From: Rhodobacterales bacterium 52_120_T64
GTDB taxonomy: Bacteria > Pseudomonadota > Alphaproteobacteria > Rhodobacterales > Rhodobacteraceae
Assembly: GCA_002162875.1 (NCBI GenBank)
Contig: MABA01000007.1
Span: 1-64,000, forward strand
Length of the DNA stretch: 64,000 nt
Direction: 5' to 3'
Of the stretch, positions 47,088-57,434 are shown piece after piece (position 1 is the first letter of the stretch; every line of letters begins with the position of its first letter). The position numbers and the translations under genes are program-made. The notes under the pieces are model-generated. The model saw only the letters and a program-made list of their open reading frames with translations. It was not told the origin of the DNA and ran no database searches.

Positions 47088-48652
47088 TATTCAAAAGACA
47101 AAGACTGCGCGATTTTCTCGGCGCGCTGAGTTGAGATTTTCATGAAGTAGGCCAAAGCCACTCCATTTGCCTCTTCGCTTGCTGTTTCGGCAATCATGTA
47201 TAGTGCAGACAACCCCATTTCTTGCAAGCTATCCTGATCTGAGCGGATATTACTGTGAAGTGCCGACGTCAACGACCTGCTCATCTCGGCGCTAATATTG
47301 CCATCAGCCAACCCGATGCGTTGGGCATGACCTGCAAGATAGGAGTCGTCAAGTCTGCACCTGACATCCAGCACCCGCATTTGGCATCGGTCATCTGCAA
47401 AATCGGCGACGGTTTCCAAATTGCTGGGATCAAGGCAAATAGTTAGGTTATCAGTTTCTAAACGTTCAAACAGTAGTTTCAGGAATGCACGTCGGTGGCG
47501 ATTTCGTTTTACGCGTGTGTCTTCCAGATGGCCTAAATCTGGTAGGTTAATACCGGATTCGTCAAATATATATCCCAGTGATCGAACATTGTCAGCTTTC
47601 GCAACAGCCTCGGCCACCCGCTTTCCCACGTGCCACTTCTTACACAATACTATTTGCAAAGTGTTTTGCCGCCCGATGCGGCCCCCCCGTTCCCAGAACC
47701 GTTCCCCGTATCGGTGGCCAGTTCGGCCGCGAGCGTTAAGGTAGTTAATCAAACGTTTCCCGTCTGGCCCAATGTTGGCACAATTGCCGTCGCGAAATTC
47801 TTCCGCCAGCGATTTTTTCAATCCGACGGCCTGCGGAGATATTTTGCGGGCGAAAAGGTAGTCTTGCGACAATAAAAAGTTCAGATGGTCCTCGTAAAAT
47901 ACGGTCGGTATACCGTAGTCCGAAAATGACAGGAACGTAAGCGTTTTGGATTCAACTTCCGATCTGGCGACGAGATGCATCACCAAAGTCTGAAAAAATG
48001 TCTCGTCCGGTATCCAAGTGGTCTTGAAAAACCGCGAAATGTCGGGGCGTTCGGTCAGGAATTTCAATAACTTCGTTATGGTCGACCGCCGTAGACACCA
48101 CCACTGCGAGCCGATCATGACTTGTAAACCCTTGGGTAAATCTCGCGCTAAACCAAGCGCGCGTTGCGTTTTAATCGAGGCATAGAATAACGCCTTGTTG
48201 TTTCGCTCGTTAAACCAGTGGCGATAGATCAGGCGTTCTTCCTTAAGTCCGACCTTAATCCAGTCACTCTCGAAATAGTCGTGATGCTCGATATAGTCCT
48301 TGCCACTGTCGTCCAGGAACTGGTGCATGTGCTTAATCGGTTTAATTGGCATGCAATCGCCACTAAGCATGTAAAAATGGGTCGCTTCGGGGAATGTCTT
48401 GTGGCCCAAGCGCAATGCATTGAGGGATCCCTGCACCAACGACCACTCCCCCCAACCGCATTTCACACGCGCAGCAAGGCAAACATTTGGGTTATTCTTA
48501 AATGCATCCTTAACGATCGAAAAATCAGCATGGCTTCCGCCTCCGTCGAAATGAATCGACACATAATCCCCGCTGTCACAAAGCATCTCGGCTTGCTCGA
48601 CAATCAGGTCGGGATTCCTGTGACACAAAAGAAGGAAGCAGATTTTTGCCAT
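47087..48652 (-). CDS. GT14-type (core-2/I-branching) glycosyltransferase
   Basis: A 521-residue protein. The N-terminal 300 residues look like a beta-1,6-N-acetylglucosaminyltransferase-type (GT14) domain: ICFLLLCHRNPDLIVEQAEM, VKCGWGEWSLVQGSLNALRL, FYMLSGDCMPIKPI and GSQWWCLRRSTI. The remaining 200 residues form an added domain (perhaps DUF5928, from memory) with no motif I can interpret. No membrane segment or signal. It is divergent from the sulfotransferase gene, suggesting that both modify one surface glycan. Confidence 0.82.
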   Translation of the reverse strand: MAKICFLLLCHRNPDLIVEQAEMLCDSGDYVSIHFDGGGSHADFSIVKDAFKNNPNVCLAARVKCGWGEWSLVQGSLNALRLGHKTFPEATHFYMLSGDCMPIKPIKHMHQFLDDSGKDYIEHHDYFESDWIKVGLKEERLIYRHWFNERNNKALFYASIKTQRALGLARDLPKGLQVMIGSQWWCLRRSTITKLLKFLTERPDISRFFKTTWIPDETFFQTLVMHLVARSEVESKTLTFLSFSDYGIPTVFYEDHLNFLLSQDYLFARKISPQAVGLKKSLAEEFRDGNCANIGPDGKRLINYLNARGRTGHRYGERFWERGGRIGRQNTLQIVLCKKWHVGKRVAEAVAKADNVRSLGYIFDESGINLPDLGHLEDTRVKRNRHRRAFLKLLFERLETDNLTICLDPSNLETVADFADDRCQMRVLDVRCRLDDSYLAGHAQRIGLADGNISAEMSRSLTSALHSNIRSDQDSLQEMGLSALYMIAETASEEANGVALAYFMKISTQRAEKIAQSLSFE

Positions 48653-48811
48653 GAGGCCTTTCCAGATTTATAGCCGCGGACATTAGTGCAGATTATAGCG
48701 ATATTGAAGGCGGGACATGCGATTTGCCCAATAAATTTCCACAGACTTAACGGTCTATTGCACCGAATGGTTGAGCGGGCTACAAAACTCTGATGTAACG
48801 AGGAGAATTCC

Positions 48812-49615
48812 ATGGGCTTTCCTGGCACCTGGATGACCGAGAGTGAATCGGTTGTTTATCGAGTAGTCCCTAAGTGCGCGTGTTCGACCATCGGACAAAT
48901 CATGTACTACGGGGACCACGGCGAGTATTTCGACGGTGACATCCACGACGCGACGTCCGGCATCCACAAATGGGGGATCGAGGATAGCAAACCGCTGATC
49001 CAGAAACGCGTCACTGATCAACAGACTTACGCTTTCACCTGCGTTCGCAACCCATATTCACGGGTGCTTTCGGCGTATTTTGACAAGATCGCCGGTATTC
49101 AGCGCAATGGAAAGCGGTATCGCGGAAACCTCGTGCCAATGCTGGTGCGTAAATACGGCGTCGATGTGGAGGGGGATTTCGACCAGATCGCCTCCTTCCG
49201 GCGGTTCCTGTTGTTTGTGCGGGACACCATCAAATTCCGCAAACCGATGGATCCGGATATCCATTGGTCGGCAACATCAGGACATATTTCGACTTTCATT
49301 GCCAACGGCGGTCGGTTTAACCGGATTATTTCGACCGAAGGCTTCGGTGATAGCATGGGCAAAGTCTTATCAGAGATAGAGCAGAAGCATCCTGTCGATT
49401 TGGACTCCATGCCTCGCTTTAACGAGAGCGAAGGTCACGGCCCCAAACGCGAATTCCCAGTGGAAGACTATTTCGACGACCTATCCCAACACCTGATGTT
49501 CGAGATTTACCAACGCGATTTCCGGTTGTTTAAGTATGACCGCGAACCAGGGCGCGAGGGACCGAAGAAAGAAATTGATCTAGACGAGGTTCACGCGAAG
49601 CTGAGCGGGCGCTGA
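48812..49615 (+). CDS. carbohydrate sulfotransferase (sulfotransferase family 2)
   Basis: Probable PAPS-dependent sulfotransferase of 267 residues. The 5'-phosphosulfate-binding loop is seen as VVPKCACSTIGQIMYY near residue 15-30 and the 3'-phosphate-binding region as FTCVRNPYSRVLSAYFDKI near 70-90. These match the carbohydrate sulfotransferase type found in bacterial polysaccharide loci. No membrane anchor. Divergent from the GT14 gene across about 160 bp. Confidence 0.87.
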   Translation: MGFPGTWMTESESVVYRVVPKCACSTIGQIMYYGDHGEYFDGDIHDATSGIHKWGIEDSKPLIQKRVTDQQTYAFTCVRNPYSRVLSAYFDKIAGIQRNGKRYRGNLVPMLVRKYGVDVEGDFDQIASFRRFLLFVRDTIKFRKPMDPDIHWSATSGHISTFIANGGRFNRIISTEGFGDSMGKVLSEIEQKHPVDLDSMPRFNESEGHGPKREFPVEDYFDDLSQHLMFEIYQRDFRLFKYDREPGREGPKKEIDLDEVHAKLSGR

Positions 49616-49719
49616 GATTATGGACTACGCCCCCATCCTAAGGAGATTTACCGAGTTAGATGGATGGTTAAGGAGCATAACACCCAAACCGGTCAATCAA
49701 GCTATCGAGAAGATGCAAT

Positions 49720-49956
49720 TTGGCGCGTCTATGCCAGTTTACCTTTTTTGCGATCGGAATACTGTTCGGTGTTGTCGCCGTCATTTTTATAATCCGAAAT
49801 AGAAACCGTACTAGCTGCAAGTGGCGCAAGGCAAAAACGCAGTCTGTTGGTAGTCTAACACAGTACGATTGTAGAACTTGTGGAGTTGAAGCGTTCACCG
49901 CCAACGGCAAGCCTCCGAAAGATTGCAAGCGTGGGCTGAAAGCCCGGCCACATTAA
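49720..49956 (+). CDS. small membrane protein with zinc-ribbon-like tail
   Basis: A 78-residue protein with one N-terminal helix (FTFFAIGILFGVVAVIFIIR). The soluble tail has cysteines spaced SCKWRK...YDCRTCGVEAF...PPKDCKR, which looks like a four-cysteine zinc ribbon. The start codon is TTG at 49720 with GAGAAGA upstream, which is not certain. No named family recognised, but the cysteine pattern argues it is a real gene. Confidence 0.6.
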   Translation: MARLCQFTFFAIGILFGVVAVIFIIRNRNRTSCKWRKAKTQSVGSLTQYDCRTCGVEAFTANGKPPKDCKRGLKARPH

Positions 49957-50350
49957 CGATATTCATTATTTGTTAACTATGTTGCGGTATAGCTTCCTGT
50001 GCTGGACAGGACTTAAAACGTTCAAACGGGGATTATTGCGTCGGGCAATGAAGATTTAACCTAAAGACCATCCGCTCGACTTGGATCGTCTTGATGGCAA
50101 AAGGCGGCACCTTTGTTCGGTGTCGGGCAGACGGCGCGATATCCTCGCTATTAGCGACCAATCTTCCCCGATTTGGTCAGACCCGGTTCTTCAGCGGAAC
50201 CTCCCGAGAATGTTGGTGGTTTAGGCGCGAGGGGACTCGGGCGTCTTAATTATTATGCCTGTAGGGCTGCTTTCTGCTTTAGGTTGTGGCAGGCGAGTTG
50301 ATGATATAACCTTCCTACTATTTTCATAATACCATCAGGAAATTACGTTC
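49957..50350. other. non-coding stretch with multiple hairpins; possible structured RNA
   Basis: No reading frame of note. Between 50105 and 50245 three local hairpins can be drawn: CGGCACC/GGTGTCG (50105-50125), GACCAA/TTGGTC (50156-50178) and GGTTC/GAACC (50185-50201). Longer-range pairings are also possible: GACG/CGTC (50130-50133 with 50242-50245), CCTCGC/GCGAGG and CCCGAG/CTCGGG. It is more GC-rich than the gene that follows. No match to RNase P, tmRNA or SRP RNA core motifs. Confidence 0.35.
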
Positions 50351-50956
50351 TTGCCAAATCCATTTAGTTTTGAAAACAAACCACATTTGCCAAAATCTCC
50401 TTGGTTTAAGGTGTTATTCTTAGCCTTGTCTATCCAATTTTGGCCTTTGTTGATCCTCGGTGTGATAGTCGTGTTTGTGAACTATACCCCAGAACCAGAA
50501 TTTTGGAACAAATTCCACTACCGCGCCTATTTCTATACTGCTTCTATCTCCACATTATTTGTAGCAATTGCATACAGATATCCACATCCTATTAGCTATA
50601 AGTACTCTGAGCATATGAACGTAGGTGACAAAGTCGCAATGGGTACAGTAGCGACGTTGATATGTGTAGTTCCAATACAGTTTGCGATAATGGAGGGCGT
50701 TCCCTATTTACTCAGTTATACAATTGGGACTGAGGGCTCAGTTGTCTATACGGTTGAGAATAGTTTTCGCCACCGAAAGGGATGCGGAACAGGGGTAAAT
50801 GTGAAAGAAATAGACGCTCTATTTTTGTCAAATCGGGTTTGTCACATTAGACAAGAGCTTTTTGAAGTAATAGGCAAAGGTGATGAAATCATCGTTTACG
50901 GGATTAAAACACCGCTTGGAATCCGCGTGTCTAGTGTAACTCTCGCGAAGGAGTAG
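50351..50956 (+). CDS. orphan membrane protein
   Basis: A 201-residue protein with three likely helices (about residues 20-42, 58-75 and 95-120) followed by a soluble C-terminal domain of 75 residues with two cysteines (RKGCGTGVNVKEIDALFLSN and VCHIRQELFEV). It begins with TTG, with AGGAAA upstream. AT-rich compared with its neighbours, which suggests recent acquisition. No family recognised. Confidence 0.6.
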   Translation: MPNPFSFENKPHLPKSPWFKVLFLALSIQFWPLLILGVIVVFVNYTPEPEFWNKFHYRAYFYTASISTLFVAIAYRYPHPISYKYSEHMNVGDKVAMGTVATLICVVPIQFAIMEGVPYLLSYTIGTEGSVVYTVENSFRHRKGCGTGVNVKEIDALFLSNRVCHIRQELFEVIGKGDEIIVYGIKTPLGIRVSSVTLAKE

Positions 50957-51019
50957 GGTGTGCTGTCCCCATGTACCATATAACGTCAATCAAGTAATGA
51001 TGCATGCAAAGCATACTCC

Positions 51020-52951
51020 CTACGCCCGCTTAACCCCAATCGATGCCACACCTAGAACCTCAAGCACTTTCGTCTCGATTTCTGGCGCGTTCATGCCTGC
51101 CGCCTCGTACATCTTCGCAGGCGAATTGTGATCGATAAACGTATCAGGGAACACCATCGAGCGGTATTTCAGCCCCTCGTCAAACACCCCTTCATCCGCC
51201 AACAGTTGTGCAACATGGCTGCCGAAGCCGCCGATGGCGCCTTCCTCGATAGTAATCAGCGCCTCGTGGTTGGCGGCCAGATCAAGGATCATGTCGCGGT
51301 CAAGCGGTTTGGCGAAACGGGCGTCCGCAATCGTTGGTGTGATACCTTTGGCCTTGAGTGCCTCTGCCGCTTTTTGAACCTCTGACAAACGTGCGCCGAA
51401 GGACAGGATCGCAACGCGCTCTCCCTCGGCCACAATCCGGCCTTTGCCGATTTCGAGCGGAACTCCAACCTCGGGCAGCTCCACGCCGACACCTTCACCC
51501 CGCGGGAAGCGAAACGCGCTGGGGCGGTCGTTGATGGAGGCGGCGGTGGCGACCATGTGCACCAGCTCAGCCTCGTCCGCGGCGGCCATGACAACGAAGT
51601 CCGGCAAGTTGGCCAGATACGCAATGTCGAAACTGCCTGCATGTGTTGGTCCATCTGCCCCTACCAACCCCGCGCGATCAATCGCGAAGCGTACGGGCAG
51701 GCGTTGGACGGCAACGTCATGCACTATCTGATCGTAACCGCGTTGCAGGAAAGTTGAGTAGATTGCGACAAAAGGTTTCATACCGGCGGCGGCAAGGCCG
51801 GCGGCGAAGGTTACGCCGTGTTGTTCGGCAATGCCAACGTCAAAACATCGCGACGGGAAACGTTCGGCAAACAAATCCAGCCCCGTGCCATCCGGCATCG
51901 CGGCAGTGATCGCGACGACTTTGCTGTCCGCCTCTGCTTGTTTTATCAGGTTTTCTGAGAAAACTTTGGTATAGCTGGGCGCATTGGAAACGGACTTTTT
52001 TTGCTTGCCTGTAATCACATCGAACTGACCACGTGCATGACCACGATCGGAGCTGTGTTCGGCGTGGGTGTATCCCTTACCCTTTTTTGTGATCGCATGG
52101 ATCAGGATTGGCCCATCAGCGCGTTCCTTAACGGTGCGCAAGACAGACAAAAGCTGCTCCATATCGTGGCCATCAATTGGCCCAACATAAGAGAACCCCA
52201 GTTCTTCGAACAATGTCCCGCCAACGGTCATGGATTTCACCATTTCCTTGGCGCGACGTGCCCCTTCTTGCAAAGTCGACGGCAACAGCGAAACCGCGCC
52301 TTTGGCGGCGGCCTTCAGTTCTTGGAAGCCATCTTCGGCATACAGGCGCGACAGGTACGTCGAAAGTGCGCCTACAGGCGGTGCAATCGACATCTCGTTA
52401 TCGTTCAGGATCACGATCAGGCGTTTGCCAAGGTGGCCGCCGTTGTTAAGCGCCTCGAATGCCATACCGCCGGACATCGCACCATCGCCGATGATAGCAA
52501 TCGCATCACCTAACCCATGGTCGGGCGCGCCGCCAAGATCGCGAGCAACCGCAAATCCCAGCGCTGTGGAGATTGACGTAGAGCTGTGCCCTGCGCCAAA
52601 CGGGTCGTATTCACTTTCAGTACGTTTAGTAAAGCCGGACAAACCGTCACCCTTGCGAAGGGTACGCATGCGATCCCGGCGGCCCGTCAGGATTTTATGG
52701 GGGTAAGTCTGGTGGCTAACGTCCCAAATCAATCGGTCCTTGGGCGCATCAAACACGGCATGTAAAGCCACCGTCAGTTCAACCACGCCAAGGCCCGCGC
52801 CTAGATGTCCACCTGTTTCCGACACAATCGAGATGGTTTCTTCGCGCACTTCATCCGCCAGCTTGCGCAATTCGAAATCCGTTAGGGTTTTCATATCGGC
52901 GGGCGTTTTCACGCGGTCTAGGATGGGTGTATCGGGGCGCTGGGTTGTCAC
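51020..52951 (-). CDS. dxs: 1-deoxy-D-xylulose-5-phosphate synthase
   Basis: First enzyme of the MEP isoprenoid pathway, joining pyruvate and glyceraldehyde-3-phosphate with TPP. The 643-residue length is standard. The TPP-binding motif is [18 protein letters not shown] then [42 protein letters not shown] and [15 protein letters not shown] are further signatures. It follows ispA by 13 bp, the same pathway. Confidence 0.97.
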   Translation of the reverse strand: MTTQRPDTPILDRVKTPADMKTLTDFELRKLADEVREETISIVSETGGHLGAGLGVVELTVALHAVFDAPKDRLIWDVSHQTYPHKILTGRRDRMRTLRKGDGLSGFTKRTESEYDPFGAGHSSTSISTALGFAVARDLGGAPDHGLGDAIAIIGDGAMSGGMAFEALNNGGHLGKRLIVILNDNEMSIAPPVGALSTYLSRLYAEDGFQELKAAAKGAVSLLPSTLQEGARRAKEMVKSMTVGGTLFEELGFSYVGPIDGHDMEQLLSVLRTVKERADGPILIHAITKKGKGYTHAEHSSDRGHARGQFDVITGKQKKSVSNAPSYTKVFSENLIKQAEADSKVVAITAAMPDGTGLDLFAERFPSRCFDVGIAEQHGVTFAAGLAAAGMKPFVAIYSTFLQRGYDQIVHDVAVQRLPVRFAIDRAGLVGADGPTHAGSFDIAYLANLPDFVVMAAADEAELVHMVATAASINDRPSAFRFPRGEGVGVELPEVGVPLEIGKGRIVAEGERVAILSFGARLSEVQKAAEALKAKGITPTIADARFAKPLDRDMILDLAANHEALITIEEGAIGGFGSHVAQLLADEGVFDEGLKYRSMVFPDTFIDHNSPAKMYEAAGMNAPEIETKVLEVLGVASIGVKRA

Positions 52952-52964
52952 AATGAAGATTCCC

Positions 52965-53840
52965 TTAATTTGCGCGCGTTATGGTATATCGGGCGGCTTG
53001 ACGCAAGTTTTCTGCGACATCGCCGTAGACGGCCAGTGCTTTGTCTGCCTCAATGATCAGACCTTGGGCGCGAATTTTGGCGCCTTCGAGCCCCAACAGC
53101 GATACAAATGTGGCTTTTCCGGCTTCTTCATCTTTTCGCAGGCGTTTACCGGCAGCTTCGGCGTCGCCCTCAATGTCCAGAATGTCATCCTGTATCTGAA
53201 ACGCCAATCCCAACGCTTCGGCATAGGAGCGCAAAGGTGCGGTATCTGCCCCTGCCAATACGGCGCCTGCTTCGGCGGACCAACGGATCAGCGCACCGGT
53301 TTTCAACGCTTGTAGCGCTGTGATTTCTGTCAAAGTCAAGGGGACATCCGCCGTTTCCGCGGCGATATCCATTGCTTGTCCGCCAACCATGCCCGAAGCG
53401 CCAGAGGCGGTGGCCAAAGTCGACACCAACCGCACTACTGCCGAGGCGTCAGCGGAAGCCTCCGTCAAATATTGAAACGCTTGCGTTTGCAATGCATCAC
53501 CGACCAAAACCGCAGAGGCTTCATCCCATTTGATATGTACCGTTGGTTTGCCGCGCCGCAAATCATCATCGTCCATGCAAGGTAAGTCGTCGTGGACCAG
53601 TGAATAGGCGTGCAGGCATTCGATGGCCGCCGCCACAGGGTCGGCAACTTCGGCGGAAATCCCGTGCAGCGCAGCACTTTCCATCACCAAAAACGCCCGT
53701 AGGCGCTTACCGCCGTTCAGCACGGCATAACGCATTCCTTCGGCAATCGCGTTATCGGGGGTTGGCAGAGTTGCGTCGAGAAACCCCTCGACCCGTTTCG
53801 CGGCCAGACCAAGAGCTATATTAAAGGCTGGAATAGACAT
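52965..53840 (-). CDS. ispA: geranyl/farnesyl diphosphate synthase
   Basis: Prenyltransferase making C10-C15 diphosphates. The 291-residue protein has the first Asp-rich motif [17 protein letters not shown] and the second [15 protein letters not shown], with [14 protein letters not shown] near the start. The spacing of the first Asp motif (two extra residues) is the bacterial type II farnesyl synthase form. It starts one base inside the xseB stop (TGATG). Confidence 0.96.
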   Translation of the reverse strand: MSIPAFNIALGLAAKRVEGFLDATLPTPDNAIAEGMRYAVLNGGKRLRAFLVMESAALHGISAEVADPVAAAIECLHAYSLVHDDLPCMDDDDLRRGKPTVHIKWDEASAVLVGDALQTQAFQYLTEASADASAVVRLVSTLATASGASGMVGGQAMDIAAETADVPLTLTEITALQALKTGALIRWSAEAGAVLAGADTAPLRSYAEALGLAFQIQDDILDIEGDAEAAGKRLRKDEEAGKATFVSLLGLEGAKIRAQGLIIEADKALAVYGDVAENLRQAARYTITRAN

Positions 53841-54082
53841 CAGGAAACCTCGACGGGCTCCGTTCCGGTGGCGTTACCGTTTCCATCGGTTGTGATCTTG
53901 GCGACTTTTTCCTCGGCGGATTTCAATTTCGCCTCGCAATGCGCCTTAAGTTCCGAGCCGCGTTGATAAAGGGCGATAGACTCTTCCAATGGAACCGAGC
54001 CGCTTTCCAACTGTCCAACCACTGTTTCCAGTGTTCCCATTGCTTCTTCAAAGCTCATGTCGGCTACAGGTTTATCGCTCAT
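53840..54082 (-). CDS. xseB: exodeoxyribonuclease VII small subunit
   Basis: An 80-residue helical subunit of exonuclease VII. The diagnostic SFEEAMGTLETVVGQLESGS and VPLEESIALYQRGSELKAHC are present. Its ATG overlaps the TGA of the upstream gene by 4 bp, and ispA starts at its stop. The large subunit xseA is not in this window. Confidence 0.95.
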   Translation of the reverse strand: MSDKPVADMSFEEAMGTLETVVGQLESGSVPLEESIALYQRGSELKAHCEAKLKSAEEKVAKITTDGNGNATGTEPVEVS

Positions 54083-54993
54083 TTTCCACGCTCCATCAGG
54101 ACATTAACATGGGCGGCGCAAGACGCAGCCAATCCTTCAAGATCATATCCCCCTTCGAGGGTGGATACTACCCTGCCTTCGCAGTGTTTATCCGCCAAGT
54201 CACATAATCGTTGCGTGGCCCATGCGAAATCGTCCTCGACCCAATTCAAATTAGCAAGTGGATCGTTTCTGTGCGCATCAAACCCTGCCGAGATCAGAAT
54301 CAACTCGGGTTCAAAAGAATCAATCGCGGGTAGAACCTGACCCTCCATCACCTTTCGAAACGCAGCACCGTTTGTTTCCGGATCTAGAGGGCAATTCAGA
54401 ATATTTCCGTACGCCCCTGTTTCACTCGCCGCCCCCGACCAAGGATACAGCGGCATTTGGTGTGTTGAGGCGAACAGGATTCGCGCATCATTCCACACCA
54501 GATCCTGCGTTCCATTCCCGTGGTGTACGTCGAAATCCATGATCGCCAAGCGTGACAGTCCGTGCACCTCAAGCGCATGTTTGGCGGCGATGGCCACATT
54601 CCCGAACAAGCAAAACCCCATGGGTGTTTCCCGTTCAGCGTGGTGGCCGGGTGGGCGCATCGCGCAAAAGGAATTGTCTACCTCTTTGTTTAGAACCATA
54701 TCGACAGCCTTAACAACCGCCCCAACACCGCGATAGGCGGCGGTAAGCGATCCTGCGGACAGGAATGTATCTGAATCCAGTGCACCGACACCGGCGCGTG
54801 CAATCCGGTCAATGTGCGTTTGCGGGTGCGCCCGAAGGATATGCGAATCCTTGCCCATCGGTGCATCAACGCGCTGTAGATTTAAATCTTGCAGGGCAAC
54901 CTCGATGGCCTCTAATCGCTCCACCCTTTCGGGGTGCCCGTCAGGGGTTACGTGGCTTTGGCTGTCGGAGTGGGTGATAAGAGCTGTTGTCAT
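54079..54993 (-). CDS. histone deacetylase-like amidohydrolase
   Basis: A zinc-dependent deacetylase of the class II/acetylpolyamine amidohydrolase group; 304 residues from ATG 54993. Active-site blocks: [20 protein letters not shown] (paired histidines), the metal-binding [18 protein letters not shown], and [19 protein letters not shown]. The target is unknown. First gene of the unit with xseB-ispA-dxs; divergent from mutM. Confidence 0.93.
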   Translation of the reverse strand: MTTALITHSDSQSHVTPDGHPERVERLEAIEVALQDLNLQRVDAPMGKDSHILRAHPQTHIDRIARAGVGALDSDTFLSAGSLTAAYRGVGAVVKAVDMVLNKEVDNSFCAMRPPGHHAERETPMGFCLFGNVAIAAKHALEVHGLSRLAIMDFDVHHGNGTQDLVWNDARILFASTHQMPLYPWSGAASETGAYGNILNCPLDPETNGAAFRKVMEGQVLPAIDSFEPELILISAGFDAHRNDPLANLNWVEDDFAWATQRLCDLADKHCEGRVVSTLEGGYDLEGLAASCAAHVNVLMERGK

Positions 54994-55056
54994 AATCCGA
55001 AGCTTAGGCAAGACTGTTCACAGCGGCAAGTCCGCGTCGCGATTATAGGAACAAAC

Positions 55057-55881
55057 ATGCCCGAACTCCCCGAAGTTGAAACCGTACGTCGCGGGCTGGA
55101 ACCTGTGATGACCGGTCAGCTGATTGCCCACGCAGGTGTTTATCGCGAAGGGCTGCGTTGGCCGTTTCCCGATAACATGGCTGCACGGCTGGAAGGGCAA
55201 CGGGTGGAGCGTTTGCGCCGTCGAGCAAAATATATATTGGCTGATCTGAACGGCGGCGAAAGCTTGATTATTCACCTGGGGATGTCTGGTCGGATGCTGA
55301 TTTCGGACGGGGATGAATTGATTAAACATGATCACGTCGTGTTGGATATGGAAAACGGAAAACGGGTTGCTTTTAATGATCCGCGACGCTTCGGGATGAT
55401 GGATTTATGCGCCACTGAAAAGCTGGACGACCACCGGATGTTTAAAGACATGGGGCCGGAACCGTTGGGAAATGCCTTCGATGCCGAATACCTGAGCGCG
55501 CGCCTGAAAGGCCGTAAGATGCCAATCAAATCCGCACTTCTGGACCAGAAGGTCGTCGTCGGCCTTGGCAATATATATGTATGCGAAACGCTCTGGCGGG
55601 CTGGAATCCCACCGACGCAGCATGCGGGCGGCATCAAGCGCAAAAAAATGGCCCTTCTCGTGCCGATGATTCGCGAGGTTTTGTCCGAAGCCATCGATTC
55701 TGGCGGCTCCAGCCTTAAAGATTACCGTCAGGCGGACGGAGAATTGGGGTACTTCCAACACAGTTTTGCTGTCTATGGTCGAGAAGGCGAGCCTTGTAAA
55801 ACAGAGGATTGCGGCCAATCTATAGTGCGTATCGTGCAGTCAGGGCGCTCCACCTTCTATTGCCCCAAATGCCAAAAGTAG
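55057..55881 (+). CDS. mutM: formamidopyrimidine-DNA glycosylase
   Basis: Removes oxidised purines such as 8-oxoguanine. The protein must begin [14 protein letters not shown] after Met removal, since Pro2 is the catalytic nucleophile; hence ATG 55057 and 274 residues, although the frame is open from 54934. The H2TH region ([20 protein letters not shown]) and the C-terminal zinc finger ([20 protein letters not shown] then CPKC) are intact. Confidence 0.98.
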   Translation: MPELPEVETVRRGLEPVMTGQLIAHAGVYREGLRWPFPDNMAARLEGQRVERLRRRAKYILADLNGGESLIIHLGMSGRMLISDGDELIKHDHVVLDMENGKRVAFNDPRRFGMMDLCATEKLDDHRMFKDMGPEPLGNAFDAEYLSARLKGRKMPIKSALLDQKVVVGLGNIYVCETLWRAGIPPTQHAGGIKRKKMALLVPMIREVLSEAIDSGGSSLKDYRQADGELGYFQHSFAVYGREGEPCKTEDCGQSIVRIVQSGRSTFYCPKCQK

Positions 55882-55948
55882 GCTTGATCCCCCTGTCGGC
55901 CATGTTACACACAGTCCCTTCGAACCACTTCACCCAAGGAGCCGCACA

Positions 55949-56725
55949 ATGGCTTATGAATGCATTCTGACCGAGATCGAAGACCATATTGGTCTTGTGA
56001 CGCTCAACCGCCCCAAAGCCCTGAACGCGCTGAATGCGCAGTTGTTGAGCGAGCTGGCCAAAGCGTTGACCTGCATGCAAAAAGACCACAACGTCCGCTG
56101 CATTATTATTACCGGCAGTGAAAAAGCCTTTGCTGCTGGCGCCGACATCAAAGAGATGTCCGAGAAATCCTTCGTAGATGTGTTTACCGAAGACTTGTTC
56201 ACACCTGAAACCGAAGCGATCCTTAGTGTGCGAAAACCCATCATAGCAGCGGTTTCAGGCTATGCGCTGGGTGGTGGATGCGAATTGGCGATGATGTGTG
56301 ACTTTATCATTTGTTCGGACACAGCGAAATTCGGCCAACCAGAGATAAACCTCGGTGTGGTCGCTGGCATTGGCGGCACACAACGACTGACCCGATTTGT
56401 GGGCAAGTCCAAATCCATGGAAATGCACCTGACAGGCCGAATGATGGACGCAGCGGAAGCCGAGCGTTCAGGCCTGGTAAGTCGAGTTGTTCCGGCCAAA
56501 GATTTACTGGCAGATGCCAAAGCTACAGCCGCCAAAGTTGCCGAAAAGTCTGTGATTACGACGATGGTGGTGAAGGAAGCTGTGAACCGCGCCTATGAGA
56601 CAACGCTACGCGAAGGACTACTTTTTGAGCGACGCGCCTTTAATTCGTTGTTCGCAACCATTGACCAGACCGAGGGCATGAACGCCTTCATGGAAAAACG
56701 TGAACCGCAGTTCCGCGATAAATAA
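55949..56725 (+). CDS. enoyl-CoA hydratase
   Basis: A crotonase-fold hydratase of 258 residues. The oxyanion blocks [13 protein letters not shown] and [18 protein letters not shown] are present; the catalytic glutamates fall in [11 protein letters not shown] and [20 protein letters not shown]. The overall sequence is close to the short-chain enoyl-CoA hydratase (crotonase, FadB1-like) of beta-oxidation. Monocistronic between mutM and rpsT. Confidence 0.93.
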   Translation: MAYECILTEIEDHIGLVTLNRPKALNALNAQLLSELAKALTCMQKDHNVRCIIITGSEKAFAAGADIKEMSEKSFVDVFTEDLFTPETEAILSVRKPIIAAVSGYALGGGCELAMMCDFIICSDTAKFGQPEINLGVVAGIGGTQRLTRFVGKSKSMEMHLTGRMMDAAEAERSGLVSRVVPAKDLLADAKATAAKVAEKSVITTMVVKEAVNRAYETTLREGLLFERRAFNSLFATIDQTEGMNAFMEKREPQFRDK

Positions 56726-56809
56726 CCCACAGGGGCGTTGACTCGGGCCGTATGCGGCTGTAGATGGACGCTTCATCATTCGAATCTCGAACGAACCGGA
56801 ATTATACAC

Positions 56810-57076
56810 ATGGCAAATTCGCCCCAAGCTAAAAAACGTGCACGCCAGATTGAGCGCCGCACTGCAGTAAACAAATCCCGCCGCACGCGCATCCGTGGCT
56901 TCCTGCGTAAAGTAGAAGAAGCGATCACTGGTGGCGATCAGGCAGTTGCAGCCGAAGCGCTGAAAACAGCACAACCTGAAATCATGCGTGGCGTGACCAA
57001 AGGTATCTGGCACAAGAAAACAGCCAGCCGCAAAGTTTCGCGTTTGTCTGCACGTGTTAAGGCAATGTCTGCGTAA
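56810..57076 (+). CDS. rpsT: 30S ribosomal protein S20
   Basis: Helical 16S rRNA-binding protein, 88 residues from ATG 56810 (the upstream open extension is not used). The start [20 protein letters not shown] and the end [20 protein letters not shown] are family-typical. A terminator follows. Its neighbour position just before the dnaA region is conserved in many alphaproteobacteria. Confidence 0.97.
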   Translation: MANSPQAKKRARQIERRTAVNKSRRTRIRGFLRKVEEAITGGDQAVAAEALKTAQPEIMRGVTKGIWHKKTASRKVSRLSARVKAMSA

Positions 57077-57434
57077 GCGACAAACCTTTATGAAATTTAT
57101 AAGCGCGTCCCAATCGGGGCGCGTTTTGCTTTTCAGCCACATCTAAAATTTTATCCACAGTTTTTGCAGATTCATCGTTTGTCCCTATTGAGCGAATCTC
57201 TCGACTTCGTTACCTTCATCTTACGCATTGCGATTCCTTCTGCTCGCTGCCTAAGCGTCGTCAAAACTGTCAAATTCCTGCGCGGATAGTGTCTATTTCC
57301 GCACCGGTTTACCTTTGCCTTTTTGATATTTGAGCAGTCGGAATGGCAAAGTATATTGGAATCTGCTCGGTTCTTTACAATAAAACTATTTTGACAGGCG
57401 CGATGCCCTTTCGCGCCCCTGGAGGTTATTTTCT
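57077..57434. other. intergenic region upstream of rhodanese-dnaA with DnaA box and GANTC sites
   Basis: No gene in 358 bp. It contains a consensus DnaA box TTATCCACA at 57151-57159 and four GANTC sites (57169-57173, 57194-57198, 57232-57236, 57359-57363). About 1.4 GANTC would be expected by chance in this length. Probably the regulated promoter of the dnaA unit. With a single clear DnaA box, it is not a proven origin of replication. Confidence 0.55.
57103..57131 (+). terminator. rho-independent terminator after rpsT
   Basis: Stem CGCGTCCC (57104-57111) with GGGGCGCG (57116-57123), one wobble pair, AATC loop, then a T-rich tail. Confidence 0.85.

Noticed and set aside
49620-49802. 60-codon frame starting right after the sulfotransferase stop
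   Set aside because: It overlaps the better zinc-ribbon frame, and its peptide has no recognisable features.
50161-50205. GGTCAGACCCGG resembling the SRP RNA core
   Set aside because: The GGAA tetraloop and the AGCAGCC segment that define SRP RNA are missing.
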